Assembly: GCF_003952005.1 (NCBI RefSeq)
Contig: NZ_QXGJ01000001.1
Coordinates: forward strand, 248,001-312,000
DNA length: 64,000 bases
Reading direction: 5' to 3'
From: Bifidobacterium callimiconis
GTDB lineage: Bacteria; Actinomycetota; Actinomycetes; Actinomycetales; Bifidobacteriaceae
The translations under genes were made by a program, and so were the position numbers. The notes under the pieces are model-generated. The model was not told the DNA's origin and ran no database searches. It was given only the letters and a program-made list of their open reading frames with translations. Of the stretch, positions 39,369 to 48,786 are shown piece by piece (position 1 is the first letter of the stretch; each line of letters begins with the position of its first letter).

Positions 39369-40931
39369 ATGGCCAATGGACCGGTTCTCGTCGTCGACTT
39401 CGGCGCCCAGTACGCGCAGTTGATCGCACGTCGCGTGCGCGAGGCGCACATCTATTCCGAACTGGTGCCGCACTCCATGCCCGTGGATGAGATCCTGGCC
39501 AAGGACCCGCAGGCGATCATTCTTTCCGGAGGCCCCGCCTCGGTCTTCGAACCCGGCGCACCCCGCATCGACACGAAGATCTTCGACGCCGGCGTCCCCG
39601 TGCTCGGCATCTGCTATGGCTTCCAGGTCATGGCCCACGAGCTCGGCGGCGACGTCGACAAGGCGGCCCTCGGTGAATACGGCAAGACCCCGGCCGTCAT
39701 CACCGACGCCGAAGGCATCCTTGACGGCTCCCCCGCCGATCAGAACACCTGGATGAGCCACGGCGTGGCCGTCAACAAAGCCCCCGAGGGCTTCAAGGTC
39801 CTCGCCCACACCGAAGGCGCACCCGTCGCCGCCATGGCCGACGAGTCCCGCAAGCTCTACGGCGTGCAGTGGCACCCCGAGGTCAAGCACACCCCGCTGG
39901 GCCAGGATCTCATTGAGAACTTCCTGCACAAGTGCGCCGGCCTGCCGGACAACTGGACCGCGTCCAGCATCATCGACGACCAGGTCGTCAAGATCCGCGA
40001 GAAGGTCGGCGACGCCGAGGTGATCTGCGGCCTGTCCGGCGGTGTGGACTCCGCCGTCGCAGCCGCCCTCGTGCACAAGGCCATCGGCGACCAGCTCACC
40101 TGCGTGTTCGTTGACCACGGCCTGCTGCGCAAGGGCGAGGTCGAGCAGGTCAAGCACGACTTCGTCGAAGCCACCGGCATCAAGCTCATCACCGTCGACG
40201 CCGCCGATGACTTCCTCACCGCGCTCAAGGGCGTCTCCGAGCCGGAACGCAAGCGCAAGATCATCGGCGAGAAGTTCATCCGCACCTTCGAAAAGGCACA
40301 GCAGCAGGTACTCGAAGAGGCCGGCGCCCGCGGCAAGGAAGTCAAGTTCCTTGTGCAGGGCACCCTCTACCCCGACGTCGTCGAGTCCGGCGGCGGCGAC
40401 GGCGCGGCCAACATCAAGAGCCACCACAATGTGGGCGGCCTGCCCAAGGACATCAAGTTCCAGCTCATCGAGCCGCTGCGCACCCTCTTCAAGGACGAGG
40501 TGCGCGCCATCGGCACCGAGCTCGGCCTGCCCGACGAGATCGTCTGGCGTCAGCCGTTCCCCGGCCCGGGTCTCGGCATCCGCATCATCGGCGAGATCAC
40601 CAAGGAACGTCTCGACCTGCTGCGTGAGGCCGACGCCATCGCCCGCGAGGAGCTCTCCAAGGCCTGTCTCGACCGCGACATCTGGCAGTGCCCGGTCGTG
40701 CTGCTGGCCGACGTGCACTCCGTCGGCGTGCAGGGCGACGAACGCACCTACGGCTCCCCCATCGTCCTGCGTCCGGTCTCCTCGGAGGACGCCATGACCG
40801 CCGACTGGTCCCGTCTGCCGTACGACGTGCTCGCCACCATCTCCACGCGCATCACCAACGAATGCCGTCAGATCAACCGAGTCGTCCTCGACTGCACCTC
40901 CAAGCCGCCGGCAACCATCGAGTGGGAGTGA
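39369..40931 (+). CDS. guaA: GMP synthase (glutamine-hydrolysing)
   Basis: A 520-aa enzyme that converts XMP to GMP using glutamine and ATP. The glutaminase domain (residues 1 to about 195) has the nucleophile in [15 protein letters not shown] (Cys about 81) and His/Glu in QWHPEVKHT. The ATP pyrophosphatase domain has the [17 protein letters not shown]-loop (about 222-237), and the C-terminal dimerisation domain ends with IEWE. It completes salvage from the XMP made by Xpt. An AAGGGAGG site precedes the start. Confidence 0.98.
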   Translation: MANGPVLVVDFGAQYAQLIARRVREAHIYSELVPHSMPVDEILAKDPQAIILSGGPASVFEPGAPRIDTKIFDAGVPVLGICYGFQVMAHELGGDVDKAALGEYGKTPAVITDAEGILDGSPADQNTWMSHGVAVNKAPEGFKVLAHTEGAPVAAMADESRKLYGVQWHPEVKHTPLGQDLIENFLHKCAGLPDNWTASSIIDDQVVKIREKVGDAEVICGLSGGVDSAVAAALVHKAIGDQLTCVFVDHGLLRKGEVEQVKHDFVEATGIKLITVDAADDFLTALKGVSEPERKRKIIGEKFIRTFEKAQQQVLEEAGARGKEVKFLVQGTLYPDVVESGGGDGAANIKSHHNVGGLPKDIKFQLIEPLRTLFKDEVRAIGTELGLPDEIVWRQPFPGPGLGIRIIGEITKERLDLLREADAIAREELSKACLDRDIWQCPVVLLADVHSVGVQGDERTYGSPIVLRPVSSEDAMTADWSRLPYDVLATISTRITNECRQINRVVLDCTSKPPATIEWE

Positions 40932-40974
40932 TCCCCCGGTATCGGTTTCAGTAGATACAGCAAGAAACCATAGC

Positions 40975-41017
40975 AACAAGGACCTGCTTGCCCATATTGG
41001 CGGCAGGTCCTTGTTTA
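40975..41017 (+). terminator. Terminator of guaA
   Basis: A 13-bp perfect stem (AACAAGGACCTGC, 40975-40987, with GCAGGTCCTTGTT, 41003-41015) is followed by a short T-rich tract. Confidence 0.85.
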
Positions 41018-41058
41018 TTGCCACTCGCTCATCCCCGCGGACGATTGGCGTGTTGGAT

Positions 41059-41100
41059 GGTTACCGAGTAACCTATAAAGCAAGAGGTTACCGAGTAACC
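41059..41100. promoter_or_regulatory. Duplicated palindromic operator over the padR promoter
   Basis: The 15-bp sequence GGTTACCGAGTAACC (inverted repeat GGTTAC/GTAACC with CGA centre) occurs twice, at 41059-41073 and 41086-41100, 27 bp apart. A TATAAA -10-like box (41074-41079) lies between the two copies. The arrangement, just upstream of a PadR-type repressor, is what an autoregulatory operator should look like. Confidence 0.8.
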
Positions 41101-41132
41101 ATTCATATCCGCCGGTCGATCGGAGGAACGCG

Positions 41133-41756
41133 ATGGCCATCAAGGAAGCACTGCTGGCACTGCTGCAACGAAGCCCCGCCAGCGCCTATCAGCTCAAGAA
41201 GGAATTCGACGCCACCACCAGCGAGACGTGGCCGCTCAACATCGGCCAGGTCTCCACCACGTTGCAACGCCTGCAGCGAGACGGCCTGATCGAGCAATGT
41301 CCGGACAACGAAATCACCGTCGTTGAAACCACCACGGTCAGGTCCACAAACGCCGAACCGTACAGAGACAAAGTCGCCACACCACCGAATCGCGCCGCGA
41401 CCGCCACCCGCACCAAGGCCCAACCAACCGCGGTATGGCAGCTGACCGACACCGGACGCGAGGCCGTGTCGCAATGGTGGAGCACACCGGTCACGCTCGA
41501 ACAGCGCGGGCGCGATGAACTGGTCATGAAACTGGCGTTCGCCGTGACCACACCGGGGGTGGACGTCACGGCGCTCATTCAACGGCAACGCGTCGCATTG
41601 CAACGACTCCTGCACGACGTCACCCGCGCCCGCCGCGCACTGCCTCCAAGCGATGTCGCCGGACTACTGGTGCTCGACCATCACATCTTCGCCACCGAAG
41701 CCGAATTGCGCTGGCTCGACACCATCGACGACCACCGCCTGCGAGCGCGCCTCTAG
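41133..41756 (+). CDS. PadR-family transcriptional regulator
   Basis: A 207-aa repressor-type protein. The N-terminal winged helix has ALLALLQRSPASAYQLKKEFD and PLNIGQVSTTLQRLQRDGLI (about residues 7-53). Thr/Arg/Pro-rich residues about 65-95 form an unusual linker within the domain, and the rest is the helical PadR dimerisation part. GGAGG precedes the ATG. An ABC exporter follows on the same strand after 86 bp, so it probably controls this exporter and itself. Confidence 0.88.
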   Translation: MAIKEALLALLQRSPASAYQLKKEFDATTSETWPLNIGQVSTTLQRLQRDGLIEQCPDNEITVVETTTVRSTNAEPYRDKVATPPNRAATATRTKAQPTAVWQLTDTGREAVSQWWSTPVTLEQRGRDELVMKLAFAVTTPGVDVTALIQRQRVALQRLLHDVTRARRALPPSDVAGLLVLDHHIFATEAELRWLDTIDDHRLRARL

Positions 41757-41842
41757 ACGACGCGGGCTTCATCATTTCCTCCTGGACATCGTCGTCCAAC
41801 ACGGAACAGACATCATCCAACACGGATAGGAGCAAGACGATC

Positions 41843-42664
41843 ATGACCACTTCACGCTTTGGGCAGCCGCACGGCGCCTCCCCTGTGCAGCCTGTCTCCT
41901 CTTCATCATCATCTTCACGATCGACGCCGTCCGATCCCGCGCCCGTCCTCGCCCTGCATGACGTGTCGCGCGTCCATGGCGAAGGCGCACGGCGAGTCAA
42001 TGCGCTGCTGCATGCGAATCTTGTACTGCATCCCGGCGAGTTTGTGGCGATCATGGGCCCCAGCGGTTCGGGAAAGTCGACACTGCTGAATCTTGCCGGT
42101 GGTCTGGATACTCCGTCCAGTGGTCAGGTGCTCGTCGAAGGCCGTGATCTCGCCTCGTTGAACGCTGCAGAGCGGGCAGCGGTCCGGCGGCGTTCCATCG
42201 GTTACGTCTTTCAGGATTTCAATCTGTTGCCCGGCCTGACGGCGAAGGAGAACGTGCAGTTCCCTCTGGAGCTTGACGGATGCAACGTTCGTAAAGCCGC
42301 GGCCGCGGCGGTCCGCGCGCTCGACGAGGTGGGAGTGTCGGAGCTGGCGGATCGTCTTCCCGAGGATATGTCCGGCGGTCAGGCGCAGCGTGTGGCCATC
42401 GCCCGCGCATTGGTGGGTGAGCGACGTCTGTTGCTTGCCGACGAGCCGACCGGCGCGTTGGATTCCAATTCCGGCACCGCCATTCTCGAGGTGCTGCGAC
42501 GTCGAGCCGACGATGGCGCAGCAGTGCTGTTGGTCACGCATGAGCCGCGGTTCGCGGCGTGGGCCGACCGTACGGTGTTTCTGCGTGACGGTCGCATCAT
42601 CGATGACACCGGTCCGTCCGATGTGGATATGCTGCTGGACGATCCCGAGAGCGGGGGTGCATGA
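41843..42664 (+). CDS. ABC transporter ATP-binding protein, MacB/LolD type
   Basis: A 273-aa ATPase. The first about 35 residues are Ser/Pro-rich with a run of serines. Walker A is GPSGSGKS (72-79), the Q-loop is in GYVFQDFNLLPG, the signature is MSGGQAQRVAIARAL and Walker B is LLLADEPTGALDS. Its stop codon overlaps the start of the permease gene (ATGATG). It is part of a PadR-controlled exporter, probably for antimicrobial peptides, drugs or envelope lipids. Confidence 0.92.
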   Translation: MTTSRFGQPHGASPVQPVSSSSSSSRSTPSDPAPVLALHDVSRVHGEGARRVNALLHANLVLHPGEFVAIMGPSGSGKSTLLNLAGGLDTPSSGQVLVEGRDLASLNAAERAAVRRRSIGYVFQDFNLLPGLTAKENVQFPLELDGCNVRKAAAAAVRALDEVGVSELADRLPEDMSGGQAQRVAIARALVGERRLLLADEPTGALDSNSGTAILEVLRRRADDGAAVLLVTHEPRFAAWADRTVFLRDGRIIDDTGPSDVDMLLDDPESGGA

Positions 42665-45651
42665 TGGCACGGATACGACGGATATGTCAGGGTCACGGCA
42701 TCGCCGGCGCCGTCGGATCGGGCCTGTGCCGCTGGCGCCCCGTCCTGCGCATGGGATTGCGCGACGCCCTGCGTCACAGGATGCGCACCTTCTTCTCCGT
42801 ATTGCTGATCATGCTTCCGGTGGCCGCGCTGATCGCGGGGATTTCCGCCACCACGGCGGTGGCGGCCAATCGCGAGCGCACATTGTCGACCATTCCCTCC
42901 GGCGCGCAGGCCGTGATCACCGCCACTGCGGTCACACGGTCGAATCAGCCGTTCCCGCAGCTTCCCGAAGGAGCGCCGGGCGTGTGGATCGATGATGTCG
43001 GTCAGGTGCCGGCGACGGCGGATGAGATGCTTCGGCATCTGCCCAAGGGCATTACGCTGCTGCCGTTCTATCAGTCGCAAAAGCTGCTGGCGACCACCGG
43101 CACGTCCATGCAACCCGGAGAACAGAGCAAGGCTGGCGCCCAGGTGATCGTCTCCCGAAAGTCGATCGCCTCCACCACCACGGCCACGATGACCGAGGCC
43201 GGTGGCACTGCGCTGCGACAGCTGATGCCTGCGCCGTCATCGGGTAGGGCACCGCAGGACGATACCGAGATCGTGATATCCACGGCGTTGGCGAACCATC
43301 TGCATCTTGCGGTGGGCGATACCGTGGCGTTCACCGCTCCCCCGTTTCAGGGATACATGAACACCAGTGGACGCATCAGCGATGTGATCGAGGACTCCCA
43401 GCGCGCATGGCGCGTCTCCGGTCTGGTGGACGATGCCGATAACCGTGCGTGGTGTCTTGACGGCTGGATGTCCACGATGGTGGAACGCGACCATGCGGGC
43501 GTCGATGGGCATTATCTGGCGGTGGGCGACCGACCGATCACATGGGATCAGATCAGAAAACTCAATACCCTGCAAGCGTTTGTTGTGTCGCGTCACGTAT
43601 TGACGGACGGTTATCCCGATCCAAGCGACCGCTATCCGGTAAGCGTCGATCCGAGGATCGTGCTGGACCGTGCCGTGGCGTTGGGAATTATGGCTCTGCT
43701 GGGTATTGCGACGATGCTGTGTCTGATCACGCCGGCGTTTTCGGTATCCACCGATCAGCAGCGGCGAACGCTTGGCCTGGCGGCGGCCTCCGGTGCCGGC
43801 CCGCGTGATCTCAAACGCATCGTCACCGCGCAGGGCATGGTCATCGGTCTTACCGGCGGGGTGCTGGGCACGGCGTTGGGCGCTGCCGTCATGATGCTGG
43901 TCGTTCCACGGTATCGGTCGATCAGTATCAGCGAGACTCTGGCATCGTTCCCATGGTCGATGCTCGGCCTGATATTGCTGACGGCCGTGGTGATCGGCTA
44001 TGTGGCCACGTTGTTGCCCGCCCGGCGGGTTAGCCGGCTGAATCCAGTGGATGCGCTGAAGGACAATCCTTCCGAATCCCATCATTCACCGCGACGACGT
44101 CGCGTGGCAGCGATCGCGTTGCGCGTGTCCGGCCCGTTGCTGATCGCCGGGGCTTTGGCCTGCGGCGCGGTCAGTCTGACACTGCCGGTCCCTCATCTGA
44201 CGCACGGTGATTCGTCGTCCGTGCACGTGCTGTTGTTCGTCGCCACCGTCGCACTGACGCTTGTCGGACTGATTCAGTTGGTACGCAGTCTCACCGTTGC
44301 TGCGGCCGTCATCGGCAGGATTGCGCCGCTGTCGCTGCGGCTGGCGTTGCGCGATGCGTCACGTCATCATCATCGGTTCGTTCCGGCCGCCACCGCGGTG
44401 CTCATCACGGTGACCGTGGCATCGTACTCGCTGACTCTGGTGGGATCGGCCTTCGCCAATGATCGTGACAATAACGGAGCGGCCGTCATCGGCGACCGCG
44501 CCATGATCGTGAGCGTCAGCGTACCGATCAGCAACGATTACGATCGCATGGTCGTTGCGGATGCCGTCGATGCGCTCGCCAAACGGTATCCGATCACCGC
44601 GCATCAGCCTCTGTATGCGGCGGCCATGCCCAAAGCCGACTACGGCACCGATCGGCAAGAGACGCAGCAAGCCGAACCGCAGCATCTCCTTATCGCTCGG
44701 GCGCTGCTGCCGCAATCGGCGCCGGAATGCTCCACCGATCAGGGGCAGGACACCGCTTCCGTCATCTATCCCGGCGCCCCGGTACGTTGCGTGGACGCCT
44801 CCGCGGCGAACCATGGATCCATGCACGGTATCAGCATGATCAACGCCGATACCGAGATGCTGGTCATGAGTGGCGATGCCATGCGCCTGTCGGGCTATCC
44901 GAATGCGGAACAGGCGGCCAGAATGATCGATGGCGGCGGCGTCGTGGTGAACAATGCGGCGCAGGTGGTCGATGGCAAGGTCGAACTGGCCGTCGCTCCG
45001 ATGTCGGATGGACTGCCTGATCGGAGCAATGCGACCGACATCGTGTCCAAGCCGGCCATGTTCATCCGCGGCTTCTACCCGCTTGCCATGAGCGAACAGA
45101 CGGCTCGGGGACTGGGATTCACCGAGTTCCGGTATATCGGAGAATACGTGAACTTCGCACCCCGATCCGAATTCCTGACGATGGACAAGGCCATCGACTC
45201 CATACAGTCCGATTACCCGTTGGTGCAGCCGACCGAGTATCGCGGACTGCGAGACAGCCCAAGCGCACTGCTGCCGACGTTGCTACTGGCGGTGTTCGCT
45301 CTGGTGGCGACCGTGGTCTCGCTGCTGCTGGCCCGCACGCAGACGCAGCGGGACATGGCCACCATGCACGCGGTAGGAGCCTCCCCCGGGTTCCTCAAAC
45401 GTGTGGGCTTCGCCCAGGCAAGCCTGATCCTGATGACCGGCATACCGTTGGGCATGGTGACCGGACTGGCGCTCGGCTGGTTCCATGTGGCGTGGAACCG
45501 TCGCATCGGACTCGACGGCGCATGGCTGCACACCGATCCCGTCTGGCCGGTGCAGGTGGCACTCGTCGTGAGCATCGCGACAGTCGCACTGCTGCTGACG
45601 ACTCTGGTCACACGACCGCCGCGGAATCTGACCAGACGGACGATCGACTGA
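42661..45651 (+). CDS. Large FtsX-like ABC transporter permease
   Basis: A 996-aa permease with an N-terminal transmembrane helix at about residues 40-62, a first extracytoplasmic domain, three membrane helices with an FtsX module (about 340-460), further helices around 485-580, a second extracytoplasmic domain, and a terminal FtsX module (about 860-985). This duplicated layout is typical of permeases working with peptide-sensing or lantibiotic-resistance ATPases. It overlaps its ATPase gene by four bases. Confidence 0.88.
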   Translation: MMARIRRICQGHGIAGAVGSGLCRWRPVLRMGLRDALRHRMRTFFSVLLIMLPVAALIAGISATTAVAANRERTLSTIPSGAQAVITATAVTRSNQPFPQLPEGAPGVWIDDVGQVPATADEMLRHLPKGITLLPFYQSQKLLATTGTSMQPGEQSKAGAQVIVSRKSIASTTTATMTEAGGTALRQLMPAPSSGRAPQDDTEIVISTALANHLHLAVGDTVAFTAPPFQGYMNTSGRISDVIEDSQRAWRVSGLVDDADNRAWCLDGWMSTMVERDHAGVDGHYLAVGDRPITWDQIRKLNTLQAFVVSRHVLTDGYPDPSDRYPVSVDPRIVLDRAVALGIMALLGIATMLCLITPAFSVSTDQQRRTLGLAAASGAGPRDLKRIVTAQGMVIGLTGGVLGTALGAAVMMLVVPRYRSISISETLASFPWSMLGLILLTAVVIGYVATLLPARRVSRLNPVDALKDNPSESHHSPRRRRVAAIALRVSGPLLIAGALACGAVSLTLPVPHLTHGDSSSVHVLLFVATVALTLVGLIQLVRSLTVAAAVIGRIAPLSLRLALRDASRHHHRFVPAATAVLITVTVASYSLTLVGSAFANDRDNNGAAVIGDRAMIVSVSVPISNDYDRMVVADAVDALAKRYPITAHQPLYAAAMPKADYGTDRQETQQAEPQHLLIARALLPQSAPECSTDQGQDTASVIYPGAPVRCVDASAANHGSMHGISMINADTEMLVMSGDAMRLSGYPNAEQAARMIDGGGVVVNNAAQVVDGKVELAVAPMSDGLPDRSNATDIVSKPAMFIRGFYPLAMSEQTARGLGFTEFRYIGEYVNFAPRSEFLTMDKAIDSIQSDYPLVQPTEYRGLRDSPSALLPTLLLAVFALVATVVSLLLARTQTQRDMATMHAVGASPGFLKRVGFAQASLILMTGIPLGMVTGLALGWFHVAWNRRIGLDGAWLHTDPVWPVQVALVVSIATVALLLTTLVTRPPRNLTRRTID

Positions 45652-45717
45652 CCAACCGGCAGTCGGTGACGTCGATCGTTTTCAATGCCCGACGCCACCG
45701 ATTGTGACATTCCTCAC

Positions 45718-45752
45718 AAAACCGCTCCAACCCTTGTGATTGGAACGGTTTT
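45718..45752 (+). terminator. Terminator of the PadR-linked exporter operon
   Basis: A 13-bp stem with one mismatch (AAAACCGCTCCAA with TTGGAACGGTTTT) ends in TTTT, 66 bp after the permease stop. Confidence 0.75.
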
Positions 45753-45865
45753 GTCCATGGAAAACGACGCAAACCGGTACCACAATGTAGCGGCCAACGA
45801 GTAATCTCAATCGAGGAAGTGGAGCGCAAGCTCCCCAATCACTAGTCACATGGAGGAAGCCCATA

Positions 45866-47095
45866 ATGGCGAAAACCGTCCTTGTCATCAACTCCGGCTC
45901 CAGCTCGATCAAGTACCAGCTGGTTGACCTCGAAACCGGCGAAGGCATCGCATCCGGCCTGGTCGAGAAGATCGGCGAGCCGATCGACGGCAACTACAAG
46001 CACGAGTACAACGGTGAGAAGCACAAGCTGACCGAGCCGATCCACGATCACGAGGAAGGCCTCAAGCGCGTGCTCGGCTTCTTCAAGGAGTACGGCCCGG
46101 ATCTGTCCGAGTCCGGCATCGTCGCCGTCGGCCACCGCGTGGTGCAGGGCGGCTCCATCTTCCCGCGTCCGGCCCTGGTCACCGACAAGACCATCGGCAA
46201 GGTCAAGGATCTGGCCGTGCTCGCCCCGCTGCACAACGGCCCCGAGGCCAAGGGCGCCGAGGTCATGCGCTCCCTGCTGCCCGACGTGCCGCAGGTCTTC
46301 GTCTTCGACTCCTCCTTCTTCTTCCAGCTGCCCAAGGAAGCCAGCACCTACGCCCTGAACAAGGAGATCGCCGACCGTTACCAGATCCGTCGTTACGGCG
46401 CTCACGGCACCTCCCACGAGTTCGTCGGCTCCGTGGTGCCCGAGCTCATCGGCAAGCCCGCCGAGGGCCTCAAGCAGATCGTGCTGCACATCGGTAACGG
46501 CGCCTCCGCCTCTGCCCAGATCTCCGGCAAGCCGATCGACACCTCCATGGGCCTCACCCCGCTCGAGGGTCTGGTCATGGGCGGCCGTACCGGCGACATT
46601 GACCCGGCCGTCGTGTTCCACCTGATCCGCAACGCCCACATGAACGTGGACGAGCTGGACTCCCTGTTCAACAAGAAGTCCGGTCTGACCGGCATGACCG
46701 GCTTCGGCGACATGCGTGAGGTCATGCGTCTGGCCGACGAGGGCGACGAGAACGCCAAGCTGGCCCTCGACGTGTACGTGCACCGCATCGTGGCCTACAT
46801 CGGCAACTACACCGCTCAGATGGGCGGCGTCGACGTGATCACCTTCACCGCCGGTGTCGGCGAGAACGCCTCCGCCATCCGCAAGATGGTCATCGATCGT
46901 CTGGCTCCGTTCGGCGTGAAGCTGGACGAGGAGAAGAACAACGTGCACACCTCCGAGCCGCGCGTCATCTCCACGCCCGACAGCTCCGTCATCGTGGCCG
47001 TCTACCCGACCAACGAAGAGCTGGCCATCGCCCGCAAGTCCGCCGCCATCGCCGAAGAGGGCAAGGATTCCTACGGCAACGTGTTCGCCAAGTGA
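45866..47095 (+). CDS. ackA: Acetate kinase
   Basis: A 409-aa enzyme that makes ATP and acetate from acetyl-phosphate, the main energy step of the bifid shunt. NSGSSSIKYQL (about residues 8-18) and the catalytic region RRYGAHGTSHEFV, followed by MTGFGDMREV, are family signatures. Codons are strongly biased, and GGAGGAAG precedes the ATG, so it is highly expressed. xfp and pta lie on the other side of guaA and the exporter operon. Confidence 0.98.
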   Translation: MAKTVLVINSGSSSIKYQLVDLETGEGIASGLVEKIGEPIDGNYKHEYNGEKHKLTEPIHDHEEGLKRVLGFFKEYGPDLSESGIVAVGHRVVQGGSIFPRPALVTDKTIGKVKDLAVLAPLHNGPEAKGAEVMRSLLPDVPQVFVFDSSFFFQLPKEASTYALNKEIADRYQIRRYGAHGTSHEFVGSVVPELIGKPAEGLKQIVLHIGNGASASAQISGKPIDTSMGLTPLEGLVMGGRTGDIDPAVVFHLIRNAHMNVDELDSLFNKKSGLTGMTGFGDMREVMRLADEGDENAKLALDVYVHRIVAYIGNYTAQMGGVDVITFTAGVGENASAIRKMVIDRLAPFGVKLDEEKNNVHTSEPRVISTPDSSVIVAVYPTNEELAIARKSAAIAEEGKDSYGNVFAK

Positions 47096-47110
47096 ACCAT
47101 TGACGTGATT

Positions 47111-47187
47111 CGTTCCGGCCGCTGATTGCGGGCGGAACGAGGATATACGAAAAGGGTGGGTATCCGGTTGGGTACCCACCCTTTTCG
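47111..47187 (+). terminator. Tandem hairpins, terminator of ackA
   Basis: A 7-bp hairpin (CGTTCCG/CGGAACG, 47111-47139) is followed by a 15-bp perfect stem (47148-47162 with 47173-47187) whose 3' arm carries the TTTT run. Confidence 0.85.
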
Positions 47188-47213
47188 TGTTGATGACGGA
47201 ACGTCGGGATTTC

Positions 47214-47269
47214 ATCCCTCCCTCAGTCAGCTTCGTCGTGCTCCCTCCCTGGGAGGGAGCACGACGAAG
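47214..47269. repeat. Third copy of the palindromic repeat module
   Basis: ATCCCTCCCTCAG (47214-47226) is followed by an inverted repeat with perfect 18-bp arms (47231-47248 and 47252-47269) built around GCTCCCTCC-CTG-GGAGGGAGC. It matches the two copies near 32.7 kb. Confidence 0.8.
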
Positions 47270-47355
47270 GGATAGACGTCAGCTAATTCCGACAAAGCTG
47301 CTCACCAGAAAGGCAACACAGCGACGGAACGAGAGAGCACGAAGAGCGATGGCTC

Positions 47356-48687
47356 TCAGGCGAGCATGGAGGTCCAGAGGCCTACGAAGTCGGGAATGGT
47401 CTTGCGCGTGGTCGCCACGTTGACGACATCGATGCCGTCGATGCGCAGGCCCAGCATGGCGGCGAACGTGGCCATGCGATGATCGGCGTAGGTCTCCATC
47501 ACGGCACCGTGCAGGGAGTCCGTGGGAACCGCGTCGATATGCAGACCGTCGGGCAGCTCATGCGCACTGCCACCCACACGTTCGATCTCGGTGACCAGCG
47601 CCTCCAGACGGTTCGTCTCATGGCCACGCAGATGGCCGATGCCCACCAGCGAGGTCGGCGCGTCGGCGAACACCAGAATCGCGGCCAACGACGGTGCGAT
47701 CTCACCGGCCGCAGACAGGTCGAATTCGCCAAGACCGTGAATCGTGCCGTCGGACGTGACCACCAGCGTGCGTACGCCGTTGTCCGCCACGTCGACCGAC
47801 ACATCGGCGCCCATGCGTTCCAGATATCCAGGCAGCAGGCCGCCGGGCTGCGTGGTCGTCTCCGGCCAGTTCGGCACGCGGACCGTACCGCCCGCGATCA
47901 GTGCCGCGCCGAGGAACGGTGCCGCATTGGATAGATCCGGCTCGACCACCACCTGTTCCGGCAGCTGCACGGCGCCGTGACGCACCGTCCACGTATGGCC
48001 ATCCATGCTCACGTCCACGCCGGCGGACGACAGATCGGCCATGGTCATGCGAATGTGCGGCAGGCTGGGCAGGTGCTCGCCCGTATGAGTCAGCGTAAGG
48101 CCGCTCGCAAGCTTCGGCGCGGCCAGCAGCAGGCCGGAGATGAACTGGCTGGAGCCGGACGAATCGATCGCCACCGCTCCCCCATCGGCGTGTTCCGGCG
48201 GGGTGAGCGTGAACGGCAGACGGCCTCGCTCGCCTTCGTAGTCAATGCGAGCGCCGAGTTGTTCAAGCCCCTCCAGCAGCGGGGCCATCGGACGCTGGTA
48301 CGCCTGCTCGTCGCCGTCGAACCGTACCGGGCCGTCGGCGTACAGGGCCAGTGCAGGCACGAAGCGCATCACCGTGCCGGCAAGACCGCAGAACACCGAG
48401 GAGTTTCCCTTGAATACGCCGTCGGCGGGCGGCACGACGGTGACCGTGGTTTCCTCATGCTCGTCGATGCGGCATTCCACGCCCAGGGATTCGAGGGCGC
48501 CCATCATGAGTTCGGTGTCGCGCGAGCGCAGCAGGCCGATCAACGTGACCGGCCGCGAGCCCATGGCCGCGAGGATGAGGTATCGGTTGGACAGGGACTT
48601 GCTGCCCGGAATGGTGACCGTGGCGTTGAGGGGCGCCGCCGCCTTGGGGGCGCGCCAAAGATCTGTGGAAGCTGTCATGCCTGCCAT
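47356..48687 (-). CDS. aroA: 3-phosphoshikimate 1-carboxyvinyltransferase (EPSP synthase)
   Basis: A 443-aa enzyme of the shikimate pathway that joins shikimate-3-phosphate and phosphoenolpyruvate. It shows PGSKSLSNRYLILAA (about residues 27-41), GLAGTVMRFVPALA (in place of GNAGTxxR), SGSSQFISGLLLAAP, and DHRMATFAAMLG near the C-terminus. The start is uncertain: ATG at 48687 or 48678, neither with a good ribosome-binding site. Confidence 0.94.
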   Translation of the reverse strand: MAGMTASTDLWRAPKAAAPLNATVTIPGSKSLSNRYLILAAMGSRPVTLIGLLRSRDTELMMGALESLGVECRIDEHEETTVTVVPPADGVFKGNSSVFCGLAGTVMRFVPALALYADGPVRFDGDEQAYQRPMAPLLEGLEQLGARIDYEGERGRLPFTLTPPEHADGGAVAIDSSGSSQFISGLLLAAPKLASGLTLTHTGEHLPSLPHIRMTMADLSSAGVDVSMDGHTWTVRHGAVQLPEQVVVEPDLSNAAPFLGAALIAGGTVRVPNWPETTTQPGGLLPGYLERMGADVSVDVADNGVRTLVVTSDGTIHGLGEFDLSAAGEIAPSLAAILVFADAPTSLVGIGHLRGHETNRLEALVTEIERVGGSAHELPDGLHIDAVPTDSLHGAVMETYADHRMATFAAMLGLRIDGIDVVNVATTRKTIPDFVGLWTSMLA

Positions 48688-48706
48688 ACTAGCGTGAGAT
48701 ATGGTT

Positions 48707-48739
48707 GGGCCCGCGTTCGCATTCCACGAACGCGGGCCC
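48707..48739 (-). terminator. Strong hairpin between the Pro/Gln-rich protein gene and aroA
   Basis: A 13-bp perfect GC-rich stem (48707-48719 with 48727-48739, seven-base loop) without a T-run. By position it would stop transcripts coming from the upstream gene before aroA. Confidence 0.5.
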
Positions 48740-48786
48740 GATTGACGGTTGCCTTGCTTGATTACCGATTACCGGTTATCGATCGA

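Noticed and set aside
47187..47423. Short plus-strand ORF after ackA
   Set aside because: It runs through the palindromic repeat and the end of aroA and encodes an Arg-rich string with no gene-like features.
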